A stretch of DNA of 64,000 nucleotides from Micropterix aruncella (lineage: Eukaryota > Arthropoda > Insecta > Lepidoptera > Micropterigidae): contig OX155974.1 in NCBI GenBank assembly GCA_944548615.1, positions 3,648,364 to 3,712,363 on the forward strand, read 5' to 3'. The position numbers and the translations under genes are program-made. Under the pieces are notes generated by a model that saw only the letters and a list, made by a program, of their open reading frames with translations, did no database searches and had not been told where the DNA came from. Positions 55,728-64,000 of the stretch are shown in pieces (position 1 is the stretch's first letter; the number at the start of each line of letters is the position of its first letter).

Positions 55728-55848
55728 ATGTAGTCCTCATTCCTCCATCAGCAAGTACGGCACATCGACCCAGGAGTGCTCCTGCCTTTTCAGTAAGGTC
55801 TTCAGACTGCCTTGTAGACATATCCTCATGCTCACTACAGAGCTAAAG
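55728..55848 (+). CDS. ZSWIM1/3-like gene, exon 11 (residues 562-602), SWIM zinc finger
   Basis: The acceptor is TTATTTCAG and the donor is GTAAGC (phase 0 at the end). It encodes the SWIM finger ECSCLFSKVFRLPCRHILML with Cys579, Cys581, Cys591 and His593, the C-x-C-x(9)-C-x-H pattern. The spacing and the L-P-C-R-H-I-L core match human ZSWIM1/ZSWIM3. SWIM fingers bind zinc and are thought to contact DNA or proteins. The open frame goes into the donor, so more exons are expected; I did not find them before 64000. Confidence 0.9.
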
Positions 55849-55867
55849 GTAAGCGAACTGTCAGTCT

Positions 55868-55910
55868 ATAATAATAATAATAATAATAATAATAGTAATA
55901 ATAAATATAT
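55868..55910 (+). repeat. ATA microsatellite
   Basis: About a dozen ATA/ATAATA units with one G interruption lie just after exon 11. Confidence 0.9.
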
Positions 55911-56196
55911 TTGCACTTAACCCCTGGGTGGCCACGCATGCCGATCGGCGTTTTTCGTATTATCCGTATTTATTCAATTATCAGCTCTATTTCTCCCTCC
56001 ACTGAGTTAAAAGCAAGGTTGGCAGAAACCCGGGTTTTATCAAAAAATATCTGCCCACTGGGTTATTTCTGTTTTTTTGGGGGATTTTCAAGCTTTTTTG
56101 GGGAATTTTGGTTTTTTTCGGAGTTAATGAGAATTTTAAATTAATATATTTTAATTTTACATTTAATTTTATTTTATTACCATTTTACTGCATTTT

Positions 56197-57106
56197 TTGG
56201 GTCCCATCAAACTTGCAGAAGGCAGATTTGCAGACGGCAATCTTGCAGACGGCATTCTTGCAGGCGGCAGTTTTGCAGAAGGCAATCTTGCAGAAGGCAG
56301 TTTTGCAAATGTCAAACTGACGTTTCGAGGGTCGGCATTTTTGCAGACGGCATTTTTGCAGAAAATGAAGTTAGAAGCAAAACTTCGTATTTAAAATTTA
56401 GTGTTACCAGAGTAGAAATCGACAAAAGCCGCGTTTTCATATGTCAGGGTAGGGAAACCAGTCCACTTCTTTGAGTGTCCTCTCCATCGCGGATCTCAGC
56501 AATCAACTTTCGATTTTAGGGAAAGAAAAACCTAACCTAACCTAACCTAATAGAAAAACTTAAAACATTTTTTTTAATGTTTAGTTTGATTTTCTGAATC
56601 ATCCACTACAAGGATGCCGGTAATTAATGTCACTTCGATTTTAGGGAAAGAAAAACCTAACCTAACCTAACCTAACAGAAAAACTTAAAACATTTTTTTT
56701 TATGTTTAGTTTGATGTACTGAATCATCCACTACAAGGATGCCGGTAATTAAATGTGGAGAGGTAAAAATATTCACCACTTTAATTTACCCTGACATGAT
56801 AATTTGCTACATCTTTTTCTAAATTTAAAATTAATAACATATGACCGCTTTACTGCTTTATTTTTGGTTTGTAAAATAATATAAAATTATTTTATTCGTG
56901 TAATCATGTCCTAATGCGTCATTCTCAAACGTTGCTAACTTCGGGTTTGTATGCAAGTTTGCTTTCTGCAAGAATGCCTTCTGCAAAAATGCCGCCTGCA
57001 AGGTTGCCGCCTGCAAGGTTGCCTCCTGCAAATCTGCCCTCAACAAATTTGGAGCTGTCAAAAGTGACATTTGTGCAAGTTTGCCGCATGCAAAACTGGC
57101 GCCCCC
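56197..57106 (-). mobile_element. Element H, copy 2, inside the hAT element
   Basis: The boundary is visible because hAT copy 2 continues uninterrupted at this place (GGGAGGAAAAAATGCGG at about 32791). The ends are GGGTCCCATC and GGCGCCCCCCCG, and an A run of about six bases could be the duplication. The arrays have fewer 15-bp units on one side than copy 1. Confidence 0.85.
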
Positions 57107-57236
57107 CCGTTTTTTCCTCCCAATCCAAATCTATTTACTACTGAATAAAGTTGTAACACTACCATGAAGGGAATTCCCCCGAAAATCGTTATTGTCAGTT
57201 GTCGGGGAGATCCCCTTTAGTTTCACAACAGGATGA

Positions 57237-57478
57237 AGGGGCGAACACACTATCAGACGCGTCCGCTGCGGCGGCGTATGGACGCGACTAAACAGTATGC
57301 ACAGTCGTTTGAGACGTGGCTTGCCAGATCTCTATCGGACGTCCGAAGCCTCAAGGTCGCGTCCGCGACTGACGTCCGATAATGTGCATGGCTCAATAGA
57401 AATTCATTACACAGATACCTATTCAGTCGCGCCCATAAGCCGCGGCTGACGGACGCGTCCGATAGTGTGTTCGCCCCT
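57237..57478. mobile_element. PIF/Harbinger-type MITE
   Basis: AGGGGCGAACACACTATC and GATAGTGTGTTCGCCCCT form near-perfect inverted ends extending through GACGCGTCCG. The flanks are TGA (57234-57236) and TAA (57479-57481), a 3-bp duplication with one change. The hAT sequence of copies 1 and 2 is continuous here. Non-coding. Confidence 0.85.
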
Positions 57479-57984
57479 TAAGAGTTAACACTAACAACCG
57501 CTAGTGGCGCTGTTTCGGCGCGAAAGTATTGAGTAATAGTGCTGGCAGCGTTTCGGCGCGAAAGTATTGAGTAGTAGTGCAAACGATTTTAGAACTAAAT
57601 AGTGTATATTGAAGTGTGTATAAGGGTCTTTGTCGCTTGAAGAGTATTGTAATAGTTTTGTAATAAATCAAGTTGAGTGTTCTACCGTGTTTTTGCATCT
57701 TCTGCTGCCTATCCACGTAACAATATTATCCATAAGTTATCTTATAAATCATGCCAAAAGTAGTCGGCATTACACTTGTCCGGCCAGTTCTACATCAATT
57801 GATAGACTTCTCAATATTTGGAATGGTCTGGAGTAAATTACGGAACAGACTGGTTGTGTCACAAATACATTTTTTTTTTTCTTTTTGATAAAATATAATA
57901 TAAATATGCTATATCCGTTCATTGATTTTATTATTTTAAACAAGTATTTTTTCAAAAACCCACGATTCGTCACAAACCCTCGGA

Positions 57985-60074
57985 TTCCTATTACTATTTA
58001 AAATAAATTCACTATGTTATCGGCGCAACTTGAATGATGCTCTGTGCCTCTATAAAATAATGAATGGTATATTCGATTGCTCTGACCTGGTGGGAGAGAT
58101 CAATATTAACGCCCCAATGAGGACCACACGCCAATTTGACCTGTTTCGATTGCCGCGTTTTAAAACTAATGCATCAAGGAATGGAGTACTCACACGCTGC
58201 TGTGAGCTTTATAATACCCATTTAAATGGTATTGATATGTTTAATAATTCCATAATCACTTACAAATACTCCGTAAATCAAACCCTAACCGATATAATAA
58301 GCTGACTATTCGTTTTTAGCTATTTTTATTGATTATTATTATTATTATTATATTTTATATATGCCACTACTAATATCATACATGATCACACTCCACACTT
58401 ACACGCTCAACACACTTCCACAAACACATACACACACACCCTGCATACTAGACTCTTACCTATATAGTTCTAAAATTGAAGGTACATTAGTTTTATAAAG
58501 TAGTTTAAAAAAAAAAACGTAATATATGTAATTTTAATGAAATCCGTAACCGGTTTTATTTGTTGTAAATCTGCATACATTAAAAAAAATATTATACTGT
58601 AATACTGTGTGATTTCTTAACCCCTCACGTTGCGAGGTAAAAACTCACCTACATACAACTCACGCGACATATTCGCGCAAAAAATCGACGCGAGTCAACG
58701 GCCTTCAGAAAAACGATCATAACTTATAAACCACTAAACGGAATAAAAACAGATAAAGAGAAAAATGATCGCATTGAAATTTGACATATAAAACATTATA
58801 ACCTTATCTCGTAAAACAATTAAGATAATAATGAATAAATATTACAAAATTGGCAAACTGAAAAAAACTCGCCTATAAAATCATTTCGATTTTTTTGTAA
58901 ATACAGTTTTTGTAAATATCAAAAATTGTAAATACAGTTATGTTCTTTATTAAATGCTTTACCAAAACGATATTTTTTTTTTACTTATTTGCATACAAAA
59001 ATACGGAAAAAATATTTATTTATTCAGCCAAGAAAAATTTTATGTATTCTCGTAAAAAAAAAATTTTTTAATTTTTAATTTGTGACTACTTATGGTATTT
59101 TTTTATATGAAATTCTTTCAAAATAACTTTATTACTACATCACTTCTTCTTAGAAATCACACCAGAACTTTGACCTTTGTCTGATATTATAGAAAAATCT
59201 AAAGTTTTGAGAGTTTCCGCGTCCGAACCTAATAATAAACTTTGAATGCCCATAATATAAAATTCGTTAGATTTTTTCAATTATATTGTCTTATCATAGA
59301 CTTATTATATGTCTAATAACTAATTACTATACTCCAAAGAGTCACATTTCATCGAAAAACTATGGAAAATCGCACTTTTTTCTCTCATAGTAATTATCAA
59401 AACAAGTTTCATTTTCGCGAGCCATATTAGAAAAACAACATATAATGTTCAAAATACGCCTAATTATGTGATAACTTAGGATGTAAATGAAGCAATACCT
59501 ATTTTATTAGTAAATTAAAGCGACATTACGTCATGTTTCGCGATATATAGGGATATTTCACAAACATTACAAAATAAAAACGGCCATTTTTTCGCGAGCC
59601 GTTTGTTGTTGCCAAAGTGTTTTCTTCGAAAATTCGTGAAAAACAGCAAATGGATTGTCTAAATTGAATAATCCTAATGCCTAAACTACTTAAAAATGGA
59701 AATTACTCACTTTTATCCGGTATACACTGCACTTATATCCACAAAACACTTCACAAAACAAACATTTCGCGGAACTATACGCCGCCGCGGGGTGGCCGAT
59801 CGACACTGCTGTTTTGACGTCTAATGCTGACTTTTTAAATCGGCGATCGGTTTTATCGTCGTTGGCCGGCGAATGAAAGATTATTTGGCCATGTCGTCCC
59901 GCGGTCAGAAAGCATTAAAGTACGACGATTCGAATCGTAAATTGCATTTTTCGCAGCGGCGAGCGCGATATCCAAAATCGGATGTTACGGATTGTAGGCG
60001 GCCGCCATACATGTCCCCAAATGGATGTTACGTGCTCAGCGGGTTAATAAAGAATTGAATTGAATTGAATTCTT
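57985..60074 (+). mobile_element. 5'-truncated LINE with GAATT tail, carrying element C
   Basis: A frame of about 90 codons (58030-58305) reads MNDALCLYKIMNGIFDCSDL, RTTRQFDLFRLPRFKTNASR and CCELYNTHLNGIDMF, the C-terminal end of a LINE protein. The 3' tail is AATTGAATTGAATTGAATTC, which falls after the C element. The hAT sequence resumes at about 60075. Confidence 0.7.
58617..60047 (-). mobile_element. TTAA element family C, copy 3
   Basis: TTAACCCCTCACGTTGCG and GCTCAGCGGGTTAA form the ends. Over long stretches it looks identical to copy 1 at 33939 in reverse, so one of the two insertions is recent. Confidence 0.9.
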
Positions 60075-60289
60075 TCAGGTGGGTTTTACCCAATTTAACC
60101 CAGTGGGTTTTTTTCGGGTTGGGGAAAATCAAGCCAACCCTGGTTAAAAGCCTGTCATTGAAGCCTGCCATTGAATAAGCCACCGTTATATATTAGTATG
60201 CTTGCCCACACCTTCTACAAACAAATTTTCGAGGGCTTTGAAAATTTTCCTTGGAATGACTGGCTTCCGAAAGGGTAATAATTAAATAC

Positions 60290-61236
60290 AAAAAGGCGAG
60301 CTTATTACCACTCGGCAATATCTTGCAACTAACCTAATCATAAAGTGTAGTGGTACCGGAGCCGGCGTCTTCTCAAATGATCTAAACATCAAAATATCAA
60401 CTACCCTAGGCAACCTAAATACGATCTCCCAAGCAGAATGCATTGGCATCACCAGAGCAGCACAAGCAGTTGCAGCCAAAGATGTCGGAGACCTAAGCTT
60501 GAAATTTGTCTCCGACAGTGCCTCCGTGCTACAAGCGCTAGCAAAAAATACTATAACCTCTGTCCTTCTACTGGAATGCCACAATGCGCTTCAATCCATT
60601 GCAGGGTCAAATAGAGTGACCCTGCAATGGATTAAAGGGCACAGCGACTCACTGGGAAACGACGCGGCAGACGAACTGGCCAAATGGGGATCAAAGGAAA
60701 TATTATATGGACCGGAACCCTTGATGCCCATTCCCCAGGCCCAAATAAAAACATGGCTACGCAGGAACACCGAAGAAACCCACCTTACAGAATGGAAAAA
60801 AAACGCAGGATGCAGGCAAACAAAGAACGCGGTTCCGGAAGCTTCCAAATAACTTGCCCGCAGCCTCACCAGATTAAAAAGGGACAAAATCCGTAGAGTC
60901 ATAGGTACTATGACAGGCCACTGTCCCCTAAACAAACACCTGTTTACCATAGGTGTGACAGACAGCCCTCTATGCAAAGAATGCATGGAGGAAGAAGAAA
61001 CGCCACAGGATGTGCTCATGGAATGCAGGAGCGTGGCAGAGCAACGGGCAAGAATACTACAATCTCCAGCATCTGTCCCGGAGGCCTGTAGCAATCCAAA
61101 CAGGCTGCTAATCTTCTGGGACAGCCTGGGTTGGCTGGAGTAACATAAATAGAAACATGAGCCACGCACAACGGCCCAATCAAGAGGTCAAGTGCGGGAA
61201 AAAGCCCAGACAAACTAACTAACTAACTAACTAAAG
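60290..61236 (+). pseudogene. RNase-H-type LINE 3' part, second family
   Basis: FVSDSASVLQALAKNTITSV, LQWIKGHSDSLGNDAADELA and the finger CKECMEEEETPQDVLMEC, then FWDSLGWLE, give the order RNase H, finger, end. The frame has a stop at 60850 (EASK*) and the part before the second RNase H acid is broken. The 3' tail is AACTAACTAACTAACTAA near 61214. It is clearly related to, but distinct from, the element at 46147. Confidence 0.85.
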
Positions 61237-63467
61237 TGTAGTGGTGAATGCGTGCATTGTGGAAATTGAACGCATTCACTGCAAAAAGTACAAACTACAA
61301 TATTTACATTAAAAGTAATTATAGCCGAGGATAGAAAATTGGGAGCGGAAGGAGAGAGAATGATATGAACTAGTTATTTCGTAAAAAAGTAATACATTTT
61401 GAGTTGAGTCTTGAATTCCAAAAGAAGGCGAGTTTTATATATTTGGGAGATCGTTCCACCGTCTTGCGCTATGGACACAGAAGAGTAGGAGTAGGAATCA
61501 AGTAATTTTAAGTAAATTGTCAGAGGCTGAGCAAAGCACGAGAATGAGGGAACTTAATGTTTCGGTAAACTGGAGGAGATAGGATGGCATTGATTGGGAG
61601 AGTACACGATAGAAGAGAGCAAGTATATGAACATTTCTCCTTTGGCGTACTTACAACCCAATTATGTCAACGCCAATTACATGGAACGGCCAAGTGACCT
61701 AATGTGCTGCCATATCTCATTCTTACGAGCAGTATTCACTCGACTGAGATTATCTTTACGATTAACCCTATTATAAACGAATTGTTTAAACAAGTCAAAG
61801 ACTGCGGTTACAGAAACTGAACTGTTATATTTATAATTATTTTTATTACAGTTTTTTTATGAAATATTTGTGGTTTATCCATATAGATACATGTATATTT
61901 CCAGAATGTACTTAATCAGACCTTTCATTTGACACTAAACACGATATATTTATGTTAATTTATCGACATGTGGACATTTAGACAACTTGTAACAAAAACT
62001 GCATATTTTGTTGTTTTGTTTTCGCGCCTTTGTGCAGATTATGTTCGCTGCACCTGTTTTTCCATGTTTTCCCCCGTGTTTAGTTATGTTTCCTGTTGGT
62101 TTTCGCTGTTTTCATGAATTTCTCCCATATTATGACAATTAAAAGAAGTATGTTTACGAAATTTCGTAAATATCAAATTTTGACAGATAGAGCTTGCAGT
62201 CATAATTTTTATCGCCCTAAGTGATTCTGGCGATTAATAGCGGTTGTGCTGGTCTAGCCTTACCTGTTATGGGCGACTTCCGCCTCGCAATCGTGCTGTT
62301 TCGATTCAACATGGCTGGGACACAGACGCATAGGTTCGGCTGTGAGAATTGGCGACCGCCGTAAGGAGTAAGCCGGAGAGTGACCGCCTGGCGGTAAAAA
62401 TTTGTTATGTGAAGTGTGTGTGACTTATCTGTTGTGGGCACCTCTGTTTTTTTTTGAACAATACTGCTGCTAAATAATTGACGAAATCGTCGCTAAATGT
62501 GACGGGACTTGCCTCCACGTCAGGGAATTTGTCTTCCTATCCGGAATTAACCATTTTATTTGGCTGAGCACATGTGACGCGCCGATAAGCGGAAATTGAA
62601 GAAAGGGTGCCTGCGGGCGAATAAACACGGATACTTTGCATAACCTTGTGTTTCTTTTTGTGCTTTAGTCTTTTGTGTGTCTGAGGAAAAGGGTTTTCTG
62701 TTGGCCAAATTCAGTGCCGATCAATATAGCCCACCCTCTGAGATCGTTTTTTTTTAAGGTTAACTTCTTTTTTTTAAATTTCTTTCGGGTATCTTTTTTT
62801 TTTAATAAGTTTCCTTCTTTTTCTTTAAAAGTAAGGTGGCGTCCTTTTTTCTTTCATTCTTTTGGGTTTTGGTGGTTTCTGCTGTGTTTCTTCTAAACAC
62901 GGTAGATTAGTAATTAGAGGTTATAAACTACATACTTGATGTTTGGTCAGTTAAGGTATCCTATGACACTCAGAATGACATAACGATTCTAACAATACCA
63001 CACACTTCTAAATCGGTTCAAGCGTTTAGAAGTTATGGTGTAATAAAGAAACGGAAAACATACATAGATGAACCCTGAACACATTACACTCCATTTTTGT
63101 TAGGCAGTCTTGTAAAAATTCGGTGATTCTATTGGTACATTTTTTGACTAATTGTATAGCTCACTTAGGGAGGTTGGTATCAAATTCATGTTCTTGGTCA
63201 AAATCTGACAAATTACTTGAGCTGTTGGATCGTTATCGTGGTATAATATCCATGAGTTGTCTCTCCAAAGTTTTAGTCTTTTCTTCTAATTTTCTCGTGC
63301 AAATAGCTCAAAATTTGCAAATAATACTCTTTATTAACTTACCACTTGGTGGTAAGAACTTATAATGCACAAATCGCCACACTCATAATAATGAGACCTC
63401 TTTCTTGAAATCATTTGTACCCTTCGTAAACCCTCCGAAGTGACATAACATCATCAGGAAGCTTTCT
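61237..63467. other. No gene recognised; AT-rich intron or downstream region
   Basis: The region is AT-rich, with a T-rich/CTTT-rich tract at about 62740-62830. Short frames on both strands have no recognisable motif. A missing downstream exon of the host gene could be hidden here, but I see no candidate with a SWIM-tail pattern. Confidence 0.4.
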
Positions 63468-63738
63468 TTAACCCTTCAGGCCCCGATTGGCCGATATCGG
63501 CCACAACTCGATTCAGCGTGTCGACACCCGTTTTAATTTAATTTTAATTTAATTAGTTTTATTTTATTATGTTTTATTATGTTAATATGTTTTATTTTAA
63601 TTATGGGTACAGTGGTTTGGCAGTAATTAATGTTTTGGTGAGACAGTGTCATAATTAATTTTTTTTACTAATTTTTACAAAAAATTTTTGGGCCATCAAC
63701 TTGTCAATCGGCTGAGGGGCCGAGGCCTGAAGGGTTAA
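63468..63738 (-). mobile_element. TTAA element family D, copy 3, perfect 15-bp inverted ends
   Basis: TTAACCCTTCAGGCC and GGCCTGAAGGGTTAA form the ends, flanked by TTAA. The GGCCGATATCGGCC palindrome lies near the left end. Confidence 0.95.
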
Positions 63739-64000
63739 CATCTCTACCTCTTCACGACACTTGATTTTTTTTAAAAAAATAAAACCTAATGCTATTTCTT
63801 TGATCGATCATTAAAAAAAAAAATTGAATACAAAAACCGCCGAACATTCAAACGAATGAACAAGAAAAGTACAAAATCCATACGGCGGAAACTTGTTGCA
63901 AGTATTGTAAACAATGCTACCAACCTACGAAAGAAACATAATCAGTTTGATATATCTCTAAATTGTCATTTATGTTTTAATTGTCTAAATTGTCATTTAT
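63739..64000. other. No gene recognised at window end
   Basis: AT-rich sequence. TAAATTGTCATTTATGTTTT is partly repeated at the very end of the window. Confidence 0.5.

Larger units (their letters stand above)
56014..60142 (-). mobile_element. Non-autonomous hAT element G, copy 3, perfect 8-bp duplication
   Basis: CAAGGTTGGC and GCCAACCCTG form the ends. GTTAAAAG flanks both sides (56006-56013 and 60143-60150). The element itself is about 0.85 kb; the rest comes from later insertions at 56197, 57237 and 57985. Confidence 0.9.
55918..60280 (+). mobile_element. TTAA element family F, copy split by a hAT element
   Basis: TTAACCCCTGGGTGGCC starts the left part. The right part (60143-60280) continues with AAGCCTGTCATTGAAGCC and ends CTTCCGAAAGGGTAA. 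Bases in between belong to hAT element G copy 3 and its own insertions. Confidence 0.85.

Noticed and set aside
55868..55910. A regulatory or splicing role of the ATA microsatellite after exon 11
   Set aside because: It is an ordinary microsatellite 20 bases behind a good donor. Nothing in the sequence points to a function.
63123..63365. A missing last exon of the host gene
   Set aside because: The open frame here has no SWIM-tail similarity, poor borders and biased composition. I could not justify joining it to exon 11.
1..64000. A CRISPR array or bacterial defence system
   Set aside because: All tandem repeats are satellites, LINE tails or element arrays. There are no regular repeats with unique spacers, and the gene structure is eukaryotic.

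Overview
The window looks like one piece of an insect nuclear genome, most likely a moth or butterfly. The evidence is the overwhelming load of eukaryotic transposons, two Helitron types whose ends I recall as typical of Lepidoptera (starts like TCCTACTAATATTATAAA, ends CTAG, inserted between A and T), short TTAGG runs (the insect telomere unit), Jockey, R1/LOA-like, RTE-like and Penelope-like retroelements, and one host gene split into short exons by long repeat-filled introns. The order Lepidoptera is an inference.

Layout. 1-13.1 kb is upstream territory made almost wholly of repeats: an element with inverted 15-bp arrays (0.8-1.7 kb), a nearly full-length Jockey-type LINE (about 2.7-7.6 kb) with an intact gag-like ORF1 and a broken ORF2, a GC-rich repeat zone (7.6-9.0 kb) and a fold-back Tc1 element (10.7-12.3 kb). 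From 13.2 kb to at least 55.8 kb runs one host gene on the + strand. I can join 11 exons with GT/AG borders and matching phases (13434-13871, 19407-19582, 24197-24303, 26229-26345, 33378-33482, 36940-37052, 42472-42681, 45139-45270, 47339-47479, 54312-54457, 55728-55848). They give 602 residues without a stop and end inside a SWIM zinc finger, so the gene continues past the window or into exons I could not find. The protein has a basic N-terminus, a degenerate MULE-transposase-like domain and a SWIM finger, the arrangement of ZSWIM1/ZSWIM3.

Exons make up about 1.8 kb of this 42-kb span. The introns are stacked transposons: at least eight families with TTAA target sites and TTAACC ends (piggyBac-like, non-autonomous), a non-autonomous hAT family with perfect 8-bp duplications, a PIF/Harbinger element and MITE with TTA/TAA duplications, three Helitrons, a Penelope-like element, a tRNA-derived SINE, many truncated LINEs (including two with C-terminal RNase H and one with a restriction-like endonuclease), and a roughly 630-bp repeat family that I do not recognise. 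Four copies of that family carry 13-bp target duplications. Nesting reaches four levels at 55.9-60.3 kb.

No tRNA, rRNA or CRISPR array was seen. Apart from LINE ORF1 and a few intact LINE fragments, the transposon coding regions are broken. The parts do not form a pathway; the main stories are a domesticated-transposase gene carrying a heavy load of other transposons, and an unusually readable record of insertion order.
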